Part shown: positions 31,970-41,008 of the stretch, in pieces | Numbering within the stretch: the first letter of the stretch is position 1 | How the letters are laid out: each line of letters starts with the position of its first letter | Assembly (NCBI GenBank): GCA_028818775.1 | Contig: JAPPNE010000107.1 | Coordinates: 1 to 44,958, forward strand | Origin: Deltaproteobacteria bacterium | Lineage (GTDB): Bacteria > Desulfobacterota > Binatia > UBA9968 > JAJDTQ01 | Direction of reading: 5' to 3' | Length of the DNA stretch: 44,958 nt | Notes under the pieces: model-generated | The model's input: only the letters and a program-made list of their open reading frames with translations | Told to the model about the DNA's origin: nothing | The model's database searches: none | Program-made: the position numbers and the translations under genes

Positions 31970-33664
31970 GTGGTCGTGCTGAGCGTTGCGCTGCTCCTTT
32001 GGCTCGTGCTCGTGCCTCTGGGCACGCTCATCATCTTCAGCCTTAGGCTTGGCAATCCCTGGGAACCCGGCGGCTTCACCGTCGAGCACTACCTCACCGC
32101 CTATTCGACGCCGCAGACCTACTCGATGTTCTTCAACACGGCGTTGCTGGCCGGGTTCAGCACGGTCATCTCCGTCGGCTTGGCGACCCTCTTCGCGTTC
32201 CTCACGGAGCGCACCGACATGCCGTTCCGCAACGTCGCCTGGGGGCTGATATTGGTGCCCATGGCGATACCCGGACTGCTCTTCGCCGTGTCGTGGACGT
32301 TTCTCCTGTCACCGCAGATCGGCCTCTTCAACGTGTGGATGCGGGACGTGCTGGGATGGTTCGGGGTGGAGGTCGCCAGCGGGCCGCTGAACATCTATAG
32401 CCTGTGGGGCATGGTCCTGCTGGAGGGCCTGCGCGGCGTCACCACCACGTTCCTGATCATGGTGGGGGCGTTCAGGGCCATGGACCCGAGCCTGGAGGAG
32501 GCGGCGCGGGTCGCCGGCGCCTCGGGCCGCCGGACCTTTTTCGGCATTTTCCTCCCGCTGCTGACCCCGGCCATCTTCGGCGCCACCATGTACAGCTTCA
32601 TGACCCACCTGGAGTCGCTGGAGATCCCGCTGATCATCGGCCTGCCGGCGCGCATCCACGTGTTCCCGACCTATATCTATTTCACCACGCAGCGCTTCAC
32701 GCCCCCCGAGTACGGTTTGGCCGCAGCCCTCGGCGCGAGCTTCCTGCTGGTCAGCATCCTGCTGGTGTACGCCTACCGCTACGCCATGCGGCAGGAAGGG
32801 CGCTTCGTCACCATCACCGGCAAGGGCTACCGTCCGCGCCTCATGCCGCTGGGCAGGTGGCGCTACGTGGCGTTCGGCGCCTTTTTCGCGTACTTCGCCC
32901 TGACCATCGCGGCGCCCAGCTTCGTGCTGCTCTGGAGCTCGCTGCTGCCGGTGTACATGACGCCTTCCTGGGAGCTGTTGCCCGACCTGTCGCTGCAGCA
33001 CTACCGCGACATCCTGACCGACAGCGACGTCTGGGACGCCACGCGCAACACCATCGTGGTGGCCCTGGGCGCGGCCACCTTGACCATGCTGCTTTCCCTG
33101 GTGGCGGCATGGGTCGTCATCCGCAAGCGGTTCCGGGGACGGACGTTTCTCGATGCGGTCACGTTCCTGCCCCACGCGCTGCCCGGCGTGATCATCGCCC
33201 TGGCGTTCATGTTCCTCTATCTCCAACCACCCCTCGACGGGCTGGGCCTATACGGCACCGTGTGGATCATCGTCCTGGGGCTGACCGTGAGCTACATTGC
33301 CTTCGGCGGACGCGCCATGAGCGGTGCGCTGGCCCAGGTGCACGCGGAGCTGGAGGAGGCGAGCCATGTGTCGGGCGCGAAGTGGCTCACTCTCATGCGG
33401 CGCATCGTCCTGCCCCTTGTGCTGCCCGCGTTCATCGGCGGCTGGATCTGGGTGGCCTCGCATGCCCTTCGGAACTTCTCCGTGCCGTTGATCCTGGCCA
33501 CGCGCGAGAACTGGGTGCTGTCCGTGATCATGTGGCGCACCTGGGAGGACGGCGACCCGGGGCAGACCTCGGCGTTGGGGGTATTGTTGATCATCGCGCT
33601 GGCGCTGCTGACGGTGGGCGGGCGCTGGCTGGTGGCGCGCATGAACCGGCGGCAGGAGTCGTGA
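31970..33664 (+). CDS. Fused ABC transporter permease (two-domain, AfuB/ThiP-like)
   Basis: A permease of at least 564 residues carrying two copies of the transmembrane domain. The ABC-contact loop appears twice, as EEAARVAGASGRRTF (first half) and EEASHVSGAKWLTL (second half), the classic EAA motifs. About twelve hydrophobic segments are visible. The frame remains open upstream of the GTG at 31970 to about 31892 and reads like conserved N-terminal sequence (APGWLSWGREHF), but contains no ATG, GTG or TTG in phase. A start at ATT 31910 or CTG 31946, or a sequence error, should be considered. No ATP-binding subunit follows; the next gene is a tRNA. Confidence 0.85.
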   Translation: MVVLSVALLLWLVLVPLGTLIIFSLRLGNPWEPGGFTVEHYLTAYSTPQTYSMFFNTALLAGFSTVISVGLATLFAFLTERTDMPFRNVAWGLILVPMAIPGLLFAVSWTFLLSPQIGLFNVWMRDVLGWFGVEVASGPLNIYSLWGMVLLEGLRGVTTTFLIMVGAFRAMDPSLEEAARVAGASGRRTFFGIFLPLLTPAIFGATMYSFMTHLESLEIPLIIGLPARIHVFPTYIYFTTQRFTPPEYGLAAALGASFLLVSILLVYAYRYAMRQEGRFVTITGKGYRPRLMPLGRWRYVAFGAFFAYFALTIAAPSFVLLWSSLLPVYMTPSWELLPDLSLQHYRDILTDSDVWDATRNTIVVALGAATLTMLLSLVAAWVVIRKRFRGRTFLDAVTFLPHALPGVIIALAFMFLYLQPPLDGLGLYGTVWIIVLGLTVSYIAFGGRAMSGALAQVHAELEEASHVSGAKWLTLMRRIVLPLVLPAFIGGWIWVASHALRNFSVPLILATRENWVLSVIMWRTWEDGDPGQTSALGVLLIIALALLTVGGRWLVARMNRRQES

Positions 33665-33682
33665 ACGCCGGGCAGGGTTTGG

Positions 33683-33711
33683 TTGACGAAGAAAGGGCGC
33701 TAAGTTATGGA
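33683..33711 (+). promoter_or_regulatory. Candidate promoter of the tRNA-Leu gene
   Basis: TTGACG (33683-33688) and TATGGA (33706-33711) are spaced by 17 bases and end 10 bases before the tRNA 5' end. The -10 match is only partial. Confidence 0.4.
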
Positions 33712-33721
33712 AACGGCTTGC

Positions 33722-33805
33722 GCCGGGATGGTGGAATGGGTAGACACGCGGGACTTAAAATTCCGCGGGCGTAAGCCCGTGCCGGTTCAAGTCCGGCTCC
33801 CGGCA
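33722..33805 (+). tRNA. tRNA-Leu(UAA)
   Basis: An 84-base class II tRNA. The acceptor stem GCCGGGA/TCCCGGC pairs perfectly, the discriminator base is A and the T arm has the GGTTCAAGTCC sequence. The anticodon loop CTTAAAA gives the anticodon UAA, and a short variable arm follows, as expected for leucine. CCA is not encoded. It reads UUA codons, which are rare in this GC-rich genome. Confidence 0.96.
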
Positions 33806-33834
33806 CTCCCATCCGGCACCCTGCGGGGACCAAC

Positions 33835-33885
33835 CCGTTCGTCCTGAGCGTAGCGCCGCGCCAGCGGCGCGAAGTCGAAGGGCGC
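33835..33885. repeat. Dispersed repeat, copy 3, with internal palindrome
   Basis: The ends match copies 1 and 2 (CCGTTCGTCCTGAGCGTAGC and GAAGTCGAAGGGCGC), but the middle is replaced by a short GC-rich palindrome. It lies between the tRNA and the stop of the MoeA fusion gene. Confidence 0.8.
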
Positions 33886-33896
33886 GTGCGGCGCCT

Positions 33897-35831
33897 CTAC
33901 CCCTGCTCGTAGAGCACTTCTCCGGCGGCGCTGGTGTCATAGCCGCCGAGGGACTCCATCGCATCCCTGAACTCCCCGGACCTGAGCACCGCCAGCAGGG
34001 TGGCGCCTGCAGGCGATTCGTGGAACGACCGCAGCAGCAGCAGGTCGTACTGCTCGTCGCCCACCGGGATGAAGTCGAGCCCCAGCGCCTCGGCCGCGGA
34101 AAGGATGCCCAGGCCGGTGTCCGCGAGGCCGCTGGCCACCGCCACGGCTACCGCCATGTGGGTGAACTCCTCGTGCTCGTACCCCTGTATCGCGGCCGGG
34201 TCCACGCCGAGACGCGCCAGCTCGAAGTCCAGCAGCACCCGGGTGCCGGAGCCGGGCTGGCGGTTGACGAAGCGCAGGTCGGGTCTTCCCAGGTCGGCGA
34301 TGCCCGACAGTCCCATGGGATTGCCGCGCGGCACCAGCAGGCCCTGGCGGCGCTTGACGCAGTGCACGAGCACGACGGGCACGCTCGGCAACACCCGCTG
34401 GATGTCCGGGACGTTGTAGCTGCCGGTATCGGGGTCCAGCAGGTGGGTGCCGGCCATGTGGGTCTCGCCGCGGCGGATGGCGTGCAGTCCCCCCAGGCTG
34501 CCGACGTTGGCGTCGGCGATCTTGAGGCGCGGATCGCGGCGCTTGAGCTGGTCTTCCAGCACGCTGATGGAGAGGTCGTGGCTGCCGGTGCACAGGATGG
34601 TGTGCTCCACTTCGTCCGGCGCGCGCAGCAATTCGACGTCGACCTCCTCGCCGGCGTTGATCCCTTCCACCATACCCGGTATGCGCAGGAATCCGTCGGC
34701 GCGCACCATGGTGCTGATGACGCCGGCGCCGCGCGCCAGCGGCACGGCCACCAGCCGTTTCTCCACCCGCCCCAGGGTCACGCGGACGAATTCCTCCAGC
34801 CCGAGCCTGGAGGGGATCTTGCGCGGCGCCACGGCGCGTACCTTAGGAGGGGATGCCGCGCCCGCGCCCAGCAGCCGTGCGAGCGCGGGCTGCAGGATCT
34901 CACGGGCGATGACGATGGCCGATACCGGATAGCCGGGAATGCCGATGACGGGCTTGCCGCCGGCCACTCCCAGCACGGCCGGCTTCCCGGGCATGACTTC
35001 GATGCCGTGCACCAGAAGCTCGCCCGCGTCGTCCACCACCTCGGCGGTGAAGTCGTGCGCGCCGGCGGAGGAGCCGGCGATGAGCGCTACGATGTGGTGG
35101 TCCTTCAACGCTTCAGCGAGGGCCTGTCTCAGTAGCGCGGGGTCGTCGGGGACCGCGGCAAAGACCGCCGGCGTGCCGCCGGACTCCGTCACCATGCCCC
35201 CCAGCACCGTGGAGTTGAAGTCGATGATCTCACCTGGCCGCGCCGCGTCTCCCGGTACGGTGATCTCGTCGCCGGTTGGGATGACGGCCACCCGCGGGCG
35301 CGCCTTGACGCGTACAGTGGTATGGCCGGCCGCCAGGATGGCGCCGAGGTCGTAGGGCCGCAGCCGGTGGTTGCGCGGCAGCAGCAGCTCGGTGGCCACC
35401 ACGTCCTCTCCCACCAGCCGTACGTTCTGCCACGGGGTCGCCGCCTGATCGATGGACACGGTGGCGCCGCCGGTCTCGCGCACGTTCTCGATCATGATCA
35501 CCGCATTGGCCCAGGACGGCAAAGGCTGGCCGGTGTCCAGGTAGGCGAACCGGCCTTGCGGATCCCCCTCGTCCGCGAGCAACCGCAGCTCGCGCGGGGT
35601 GAACTCCGTCGCTCCGAAGGTGTCTTCCGCGCGTACGCAGATGCCGTCCATGGCCGAGCCGTGGTAGTGCGGCGAGGACATCTTCGCGAACACCGGCTCG
35701 GCGGTGACCCGGTGGAGCGCGCCGGCCACCGCCACCGTCTCGTCCTCCAGCAGGGTTTCGTCGACGCGGCTCAGGAAGAGGGCACGTGCGTCCTCCAGTG
35801 GAGTCTTCTTTAGGTACCGTTTCCGCGCCAT
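33897..35831 (-). CDS. MoeA-type molybdopterin molybdotransferase fused to a PBP-like domain
   Basis: A 644-residue fusion. Residues 1 to about 415 follow MoeA, with HGSAMDGICVRAEDTFGA near the start, IPTGDEI, AGSSAGAHDF and IGIPGYPVSAIVI. About residues 420-644 are a periplasmic-binding-protein-like ligand-sensing domain (HDLSISVLEDQLKRRDP, LVPRGNPMGLSG, NRQPGSGTRVLLD), without signal peptide, so it is cytoplasmic. The MoeA half may ligate molybdate into molybdopterin, while the sensing half may respond to molybdate, tungstate or another ligand. It lies 12 bases after a stand-alone MoeA and is probably co-transcribed with it. Confidence 0.92.
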   Translation of the reverse strand: MARKRYLKKTPLEDARALFLSRVDETLLEDETVAVAGALHRVTAEPVFAKMSSPHYHGSAMDGICVRAEDTFGATEFTPRELRLLADEGDPQGRFAYLDTGQPLPSWANAVIMIENVRETGGATVSIDQAATPWQNVRLVGEDVVATELLLPRNHRLRPYDLGAILAAGHTTVRVKARPRVAVIPTGDEITVPGDAARPGEIIDFNSTVLGGMVTESGGTPAVFAAVPDDPALLRQALAEALKDHHIVALIAGSSAGAHDFTAEVVDDAGELLVHGIEVMPGKPAVLGVAGGKPVIGIPGYPVSAIVIAREILQPALARLLGAGAASPPKVRAVAPRKIPSRLGLEEFVRVTLGRVEKRLVAVPLARGAGVISTMVRADGFLRIPGMVEGINAGEEVDVELLRAPDEVEHTILCTGSHDLSISVLEDQLKRRDPRLKIADANVGSLGGLHAIRRGETHMAGTHLLDPDTGSYNVPDIQRVLPSVPVVLVHCVKRRQGLLVPRGNPMGLSGIADLGRPDLRFVNRQPGSGTRVLLDFELARLGVDPAAIQGYEHEEFTHMAVAVAVASGLADTGLGILSAAEALGLDFIPVGDEQYDLLLLRSFHESPAGATLLAVLRSGEFRDAMESLGGYDTSAAGEVLYEQG

Positions 35832-35843
35832 CGGCCCACGTTA

Positions 35844-37097
35844 TCAGAAAAGCAGCACCTCCACCTCCTCGCCCTGCTCCAGTCCCTCGCTGTTGAGGTC
35901 GATGCACACCATGCCGTCGGCCTTGACCAGGGTGAAGATGGCGCCGGACTTGCTGGGCAGTGGCGCGGCGTATACCGTGTCGCCGCGTCTTTCGAGGGTG
36001 ACGCGTACGTAGTCTTCGCGGCCGGTCTGCGACGAAACATTGGTGTCCATCGCCGCCCGGACCGTGTTGCGTCCCGTTTGCACGCTTAGCGTGCTCTCGC
36101 CCGACAGCGCGCGGATCAGCGGGGCGGCGAACAGGTCGAAGATCACCAGCGCCGACACCGGGTACCCGGGAAGTCCCAACACGGGCTTCCCCGCGGCATG
36201 GGCATAGATGGTAGGCTTGCCAGGGCTTACGGAGATGCCGTGGAAGAAGATCCGGGAATCGGGCAGCGAGCGGATCACCTCCACCGCCATGTCCCGCGTG
36301 CCCATGGAGCTGCCGCCCGAGAGCAGCACCAGGTCGCCCCAGCCGAGGCCCTCGGTCAGCGCGGCGTGCAACGCCTCCGGTTGGTCGGGCACCACGCCGA
36401 GGTCCTTGAGTTCGGCGCCGCATTCGGCGATGAGGCCGGCCAACGAATGCTGATTGATGTTCCGCACCTGTCCGGGGCGAGGCTCCCGGTCCACCGCGAC
36501 GATCTCGTCGCCGGTGGAGATGAGCGTCACGCGCGGTCTCCGGTACACGGACACCGACGCGATCCCGATACCCGTAAGCGCCCCGAGATCGTGGGCGCGT
36601 AGTCTCCGGCCGCGCGCGAACACCGGTTCGCCCTTGCGGATGTCGTCGCCCACCTGGATGACGTTGAGCCAGGGAGAGGCGGCCCGGTATATCTCCACCG
36701 CGCCGTCGCCCGTCTCCTCCGTGTGTTCCACCATGACAACGGCATCGCTGCCGGGCGGAAGCATGCCGCCGGTGGAGATGCGCACGGCCTCGCGCGCGCC
36801 CAGGCGGCGCGTGGCCTCCTCTCCCATTTCCACAGCCCCCACAAGCCTCAGGTAGGCGGGCAGGGCGGGACTGGCGCCGAACGTATCCCGCGCGATGACC
36901 GCGTAGCCGTCCATGCCGGCCCGGTTGAAGTGGGGGAGGTCCACCTGCGAGTAGAGGTCCTCGGCAAGTACCCGGCCCCGCGCCTCGGTCGTGCGCACGA
37001 CCTCGGCATCCACGGGGGCCGCCTGGCGAACGGTCTCCAAGGCTTCGGCCGGCGTCACGACCTTGAAGAAGGCCTTGGGGTTGCTCGTGGTGCCCAT
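35844..37097 (-). CDS. moeA: Molybdopterin molybdotransferase MoeA
   Basis: A 417-residue MoeA that inserts molybdenum into adenylylated molybdopterin. The signature FNRAGMDGYAVIARDTF is present, as are STGGMLPPGSD, SGGSSMGTRDM and GLPGYPVSALVI. Length is normal. Together with the following MoeA-PBP fusion it gives two MoeA paralogues in tandem; one may be specific for tungsten or for a different cofactor form. The start is clear from the MGTTSNPKAFF opening and the gap to the upstream gene is 38 bases. Confidence 0.95.
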   Translation of the reverse strand: MGTTSNPKAFFKVVTPAEALETVRQAAPVDAEVVRTTEARGRVLAEDLYSQVDLPHFNRAGMDGYAVIARDTFGASPALPAYLRLVGAVEMGEEATRRLGAREAVRISTGGMLPPGSDAVVMVEHTEETGDGAVEIYRAASPWLNVIQVGDDIRKGEPVFARGRRLRAHDLGALTGIGIASVSVYRRPRVTLISTGDEIVAVDREPRPGQVRNINQHSLAGLIAECGAELKDLGVVPDQPEALHAALTEGLGWGDLVLLSGGSSMGTRDMAVEVIRSLPDSRIFFHGISVSPGKPTIYAHAAGKPVLGLPGYPVSALVIFDLFAAPLIRALSGESTLSVQTGRNTVRAAMDTNVSSQTGREDYVRVTLERRGDTVYAAPLPSKSGAIFTLVKADGMVCIDLNSEGLEQGEEVEVLLF

Positions 37098-37135
37098 GTT
37101 GCCAGTGCGGTGGGCGCCGGCCGGTGGCCGGGCAT

Positions 37136-38248
37136 TCAGCGCTGCGCCAGCGGCACGTTGCCGAACTTCTCGCGGATCTCGGCGGCGATGTGCTCCAGCG
37201 CTTCCTCCCGTGTGTCGTAGAGGCGTTTCAGCTTGCGCGGCGCGTGCTTGTGAATGGCATAGGCGGTCATCAGGGGCAAAGCGATGGTGCTGTCGACGTA
37301 GCAGACCACGGAGTCGGGCAGTTGGTCCGGGTCCACCTTGCCCCAGCTCACCGCCTCGGCCGGCGTCGCCCCCGACAGGCCGCCCGTGTCCACGCGCGCG
37401 TCGGTGATCTGGATGAAGTAGTCGAAGCCCTTTTCCTCCAGCCCCAGGACTTCCTGGATGTGCGGCTCGGTCTGGAGCAGGAAGTTCTTGGGCGAGCCGC
37501 CGCCGAGGATCACCGCGGCGCTGCGCCCGCCGCGCCGCTTGGCCTCGAGCACCAGGGCGGCGGATTCGTTGACGTCGCGCGACACGTCGAAGCGCAGGCC
37601 GTTGCCCTTGAGCGCCAGGGCCGCCACGTTCATGCCGATGGAGCTGTCCCCGGGCGAAGAGGTGTACACCGGCACGCCGCCCCGGTAGGCGGCGGCCAGG
37701 AGCGAGCGCCGCTCCAGTCCCAGGATCTTCTCGCGTTCGTCCAGATAGCGGCCGACGCGGTAGTGCATCTCCGCAGTGCCCATCTCCTTCTGGAACTCCG
37801 GCGCCTTGAGGACTTCCCGGAAGAAGTCGTCGGTGGAGATGAGGACGTCGTAGTCGAAGAAGATGTCGTAGATGCGCACCACGCCCTGTTCGCGCAGGTC
37901 CACATCGTCGGCGTCGAAGGTGCCGCGGTGCATGGACAGGCCGATGGCGAAGTGGGTGTCGTGGTAGAGGTTGGCGCCGGTGCTGACGATCCAGTCGACG
38001 AAGCCGCGCTCGATGAGCGGAATGAACGCCGTCATGCCCAGCCCCGCCGGCGTCAGCGCCCCGGTGATGCTGAGCCCCACGGTCACGTCGTCCGCCAGGA
38101 TCTTCTCGGTGAAGAGCTGACAGGCCTCCCGCAAGCGTCCGCTGTTGTAGGAGACGAAGTTGTCGTCGACAAGATCGACGATGCTGGTGGCGGCGTCGAT
38201 GGGGCGGGGATCGATTTTCCGGCCTGAAAGAAGGGATGGTTTGCTCAT
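37136..38248 (-). CDS. Deoxyhypusine-synthase-like protein
   Basis: A 370-residue bacterial homologue of deoxyhypusine synthase. The NAD-binding SSPGDSSIG region (197-205) and the GADYAVYI-like [11 protein letters not shown] and [10 protein letters not shown] segments match the family. The catalytic lysine is probably Lys254 in LGGGSPKNF. Eukaryotic enzymes modify eIF5A; bacteria lack it, and bacterial homologues include homospermidine synthase and other polyamine-linked enzymes. The function here is therefore probably polyamine synthesis, but unproven. I start at the ATG at 38248 rather than at 38407, because upstream codons are poor in family character and overlap the preceding gene. Confidence 0.88.
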   Translation of the reverse strand: MSKPSLLSGRKIDPRPIDAATSIVDLVDDNFVSYNSGRLREACQLFTEKILADDVTVGLSITGALTPAGLGMTAFIPLIERGFVDWIVSTGANLYHDTHFAIGLSMHRGTFDADDVDLREQGVVRIYDIFFDYDVLISTDDFFREVLKAPEFQKEMGTAEMHYRVGRYLDEREKILGLERRSLLAAAYRGGVPVYTSSPGDSSIGMNVAALALKGNGLRFDVSRDVNESAALVLEAKRRGGRSAAVILGGGSPKNFLLQTEPHIQEVLGLEEKGFDYFIQITDARVDTGGLSGATPAEAVSWGKVDPDQLPDSVVCYVDSTIALPLMTAYAIHKHAPRKLKRLYDTREEALEHIAAEIREKFGNVPLAQR

Positions 38249-38297
38249 GGCTTCGTCACCGGAGGTCCGGTCTGCCGCGGTCCTGCCGCGCAGCGGG

Positions 38298-39047
38298 CTA
38301 GTACTCCGATTCGCGCGCCGTCCGGAGCTTGCGCTGCCGGAGTTGCATGTAGGCGTTGCGCGCCGAGCTGTAAGGGTCGATGCTGCGCTCCAGCTCCTCG
38401 TAGACATTGTTGTCGAGGGCGCGGTTGTTCACGATGTCGGTGGCGCGGACGGACAGGGGGACGTAGTAGGGCGTGAAATACTGCAGGGGACTCATGAACG
38501 CATCGGCGGCCATTCCCAATCCGTCCCGGATCGTGGTCGGAGGCAAGAGCGGCAGCACGAGATAGGCGCCGTGGCTGAACCCGTAGACGCCCAGCGTGAT
38601 CCCCATGTCCTGATCGCTCGGTTCCAGTCCCAACTTCGTGGCCATGTCGAAGATGCCCGCTATGCCCAGGGTGCTGTTGACGACGAAACGGGCAATCTCC
38701 CGGCTGGCGCTGAGGGGCTTTCCCTGGAGCGTGTTGTTGACCACCTTCCGCACCACGTCGAGGTTGTCGATGGCATTGCGGACCCCCCTCTGTGCCGGTG
38801 AGGGAAGAACGGAGCCGTAGGTAAGGGCCACGGGTTTCAACACAAAACGGTCGAAAGCGCTGTTGAACAGAAACATTCGCTCATTGAACCACTCGATGCG
38901 GTCGTAGTGCTGATCGCGCGTTGCCAGTTCGTCGCGAACGGGTGCGTCGCCTCCAGCGGCGCCGGCGGGTTCCTCCTGGGAGGCGGCGGGTTGGACGAGG
39001 CTCAGGTGGAGCAGCAGCAACAGAAAGGGCAGCCGTAAATTTTTCAT
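38298..39047 (-). CDS. mlaA: MlaA-type phospholipid-transport protein, without lipobox
   Basis: A 249-residue MlaA (VacJ) family protein that helps remove phospholipids from the outer leaflet of the outer membrane. The family core is clear: [46 protein letters not shown] and [16 protein letters not shown]. The N-terminus is a signal peptide ([12 protein letters not shown]) but no lipobox Cys follows, so the protein may be soluble or anchored by its own helices. No MlaBCDEF genes are adjacent. It is probably co-transcribed with the downstream genes. Confidence 0.93.
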   Translation of the reverse strand: MKNLRLPFLLLLLHLSLVQPAASQEEPAGAAGGDAPVRDELATRDQHYDRIEWFNERMFLFNSAFDRFVLKPVALTYGSVLPSPAQRGVRNAIDNLDVVRKVVNNTLQGKPLSASREIARFVVNSTLGIAGIFDMATKLGLEPSDQDMGITLGVYGFSHGAYLVLPLLPPTTIRDGLGMAADAFMSPLQYFTPYYVPLSVRATDIVNNRALDNNVYEELERSIDPYSSARNAYMQLRQRKLRTARESEY

Positions 39048-39199
39048 GAGTGTGGCGGGGCAGGAAGTGGCATTAGAATAGCATTGGCGCGTTCGAAATC
39101 AAGCGCCCCCCGCCAATGTATTCCGGTTTGAAAACCGCCCGTCGATGGGATACCTTGACCTTCGGGTCGCGTGCGCAACGCACCCGGGAAGACGGGACC

Positions 39200-40432
39200 G
39201 TGGAAAAGCGAAACATCGTCCTGGGCGTGACAGGGGGCATCGCCTGCTACAAGGCGCTTGAACTGGTGCGGCTCCTGGTCCAGGATTCGTGCTCCGTCCG
39301 CGTGGTGATGACACGGGGAGCCGCGGAGTTCGTCATGCCGCTGAGCTTCCAGACCCTGTCGGGCGCGCCCGTGGCCACCGACCTCTTCAGCCTGACCCAG
39401 GAATCGGAGATCGGCCACATCGACCTGGCCGACAGCGCCGACCTGCTGGTGATCGCCCCCGCCACCGCCAACGTCATCGGCAAGCTCGCCGCCGGCATTG
39501 CCGACGACCTACTCACCACCGTGGTCCTGGCCACCCAGGCGCCCGTGCTGGTGGCGCCCGCCATGAACGTGCACATGCTGGCGCATCCCTTGGTGCAGGC
39601 CAATCTGGCGAAGCTGCGCGGCGCCGGGTACCACGTCATGGAGACCGCGTCGGGCTCCCTGGCGTGCGGCTACGAGGGCAAGGGCCGGCTTCCGGAGCCG
39701 GCGGTCATCGTCGAGGAGATCCGCGCGCTGTTACGGTCCAAGGACCTTGCGGGCGAGCACATCGTGGTCACCGCCGGCCCGAGCCGGGAGCCGCTGGACC
39801 CCGTCCGGTACCTCTCCAACCGCTCGTCCGGCAAGATGGGGTACGCGCTGGCGCGGGCGGCGGCGCGGCGCGGCGCCCAGGTGACGCTGGTGAGCGGACC
39901 TACGGCGCTGGCGCCACCCACCGGCGTCAGGACCGTCCCCGTGGTCACGGCCGAAGAGATGCGCGGGGCCGTGCTGGCGGAGTTCGAATCCGCCACCGCG
40001 GTCTTCATGGCGGCCGCGGTGGCGGACTACCGGCCGCACGCGGCCGCGGCTCAGAAGATGAAGCGCGGCGACGGCTCCCTCAGCGTGGAGTTCGTGCCCA
40101 ACCCCGACATCGTGGCCGAGCTGGCCGCCCGCAAACGTCACCAGGTCGTGGTGGGCTTCGCCGCCGAAACCGAGTCCCTGCTCGCCAACGCCCGCGCCAA
40201 GCTCGAGAAGAAAAACCTCGACCTGCTGGTGGCCAACGACGTCACCCAGGCGGGCAGCGGTTTCGACGTGGACACCAACGTGGTCACGCTGCTCGGCCGC
40301 GACGGCACCGCCATCCCGCTCCCCCTCATGAGCAAGGACGCGGTGGCCGACCGCGTCTACGACTGGTACCTCCAGTACAAGAAACAATCCCCCCGCCGCA
40401 TCAAGAGCCCGTCCCGGCGCCGTACGGCGTGA
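39200..40432 (+). CDS. coaBC: Bifunctional phosphopantothenoylcysteine synthetase/decarboxylase CoaBC
   Basis: A 410-residue coenzyme A biosynthesis enzyme. The N-terminal flavoprotein (CoaC) shows LGVTGGIACYKALELVR at the start, PAMNVHM (a decarboxylase active-site motif) and a SLACGYEGKGRL loop with its active-site Cys. The C-terminal CoaB part has GPSREPLDPVRYLSNRSSG and AAAVADYRP. I start at GTG 39200, directly before VEKRNIVLG. The preceding in-frame codons from 39116 lack family similarity, and a purine-rich GGAAGACGGG lies just upstream. It converges with the dioxygenase gene, with only 4 bases between stops. Confidence 0.96.
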   Translation: MEKRNIVLGVTGGIACYKALELVRLLVQDSCSVRVVMTRGAAEFVMPLSFQTLSGAPVATDLFSLTQESEIGHIDLADSADLLVIAPATANVIGKLAAGIADDLLTTVVLATQAPVLVAPAMNVHMLAHPLVQANLAKLRGAGYHVMETASGSLACGYEGKGRLPEPAVIVEEIRALLRSKDLAGEHIVVTAGPSREPLDPVRYLSNRSSGKMGYALARAAARRGAQVTLVSGPTALAPPTGVRTVPVVTAEEMRGAVLAEFESATAVFMAAAVADYRPHAAAAQKMKRGDGSLSVEFVPNPDIVAELAARKRHQVVVGFAAETESLLANARAKLEKKNLDLLVANDVTQAGSGFDVDTNVVTLLGRDGTAIPLPLMSKDAVADRVYDWYLQYKKQSPRRIKSPSRRRTA

Positions 40433-40436
40433 GGCT

Positions 40437-40979
40437 CTAACCTTTCCAGACATGGGCCGGTCCTTCGCTTCGGACCGGCGCCTCGGTATGTCCGCATTGG
40501 GTGCAGCGGCGCAGGGACTCGTCCGCGGCCATGACTTCGTAGGCTTTCTGCACCGTGTCCGCGGGTTCATTGAACCGGGCCGTGGTCTCGTAGAGCGTGT
40601 GGGTGCACTTGCCGCACACCCAGATGAAGCCGTCGATCTCGTCCGGGCGGCGCACCCGCTCCACCACCAGGGTGTAGGAGCCGTCCTCCCGGCGCGGCGA
40701 ATGCGGCACCAGAGCCGGCAACAGAAACATCTCGCCCTCCTGAAGAACGGCGACTTCCGGCTTGTGCTCGGGGGTGAGGTAATGGAGGTTCAACTCGCCT
40801 TCGAGTTGGTAGAATATCTCGTCGCCCGGATTGACGTGGAAGTCGGTGCGGGTATTGGGGCCACGGGTCACGAAGGCGATGAAGTCCGAGTCCTCCCAGA
40901 TGACCCGGCGCCGGCCCCAGTCGCCGCGGTTGTCGTCGATCCATTGCTTGAGATTGAAGCGGGTGAGGTGTGGGAACAT
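40437..40979 (-). CDS. nbaC: 3-hydroxyanthranilate 3,4-dioxygenase
   Basis: A 180-residue cupin dioxygenase that cleaves 3-hydroxyanthranilate to 2-amino-3-carboxymuconate semialdehyde. By position, the iron ligands are His48, Glu54 and His93, with Arg44 and Arg96 for the substrate. The rubredoxin-like second iron site of the bacterial form is complete: Cys122-x2-Cys125 (CGKC) and Cys159-x2-Cys162 (CTQC). AAAGGAG precedes the ATG at 40979. The upstream neighbours are an epimerase and a Rieske oxygenase, so the gene may serve a dedicated aromatic pathway; its usual partners for tryptophan catabolism are absent. The ACMSD-like amidohydrolases elsewhere in the window are potential next-step enzymes. 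Confidence 0.94.
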   Translation of the reverse strand: MFPHLTRFNLKQWIDDNRGDWGRRRVIWEDSDFIAFVTRGPNTRTDFHVNPGDEIFYQLEGELNLHYLTPEHKPEVAVLQEGEMFLLPALVPHSPRREDGSYTLVVERVRRPDEIDGFIWVCGKCTHTLYETTARFNEPADTVQKAYEVMAADESLRRCTQCGHTEAPVRSEGPAHVWKG

Positions 40980-41008
40980 GGGGTCTCCTTTCCGACACGG
41001 CGCGGGGG

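Noticed and set aside
33841-33896. A second tRNA or an attachment site after tRNA-Leu
   Set aside because: The palindrome there belongs to dispersed repeat copy 3. I see no duplicated tRNA 3' end and no integrase gene nearby.
40456-40479. Hairpin GCCGGTCC/GGACCGGC as a coaBC terminator
   Set aside because: It lies inside the coding region of the dioxygenase C-terminus and has no T run, so a terminator role is not supported, although it cannot be excluded.
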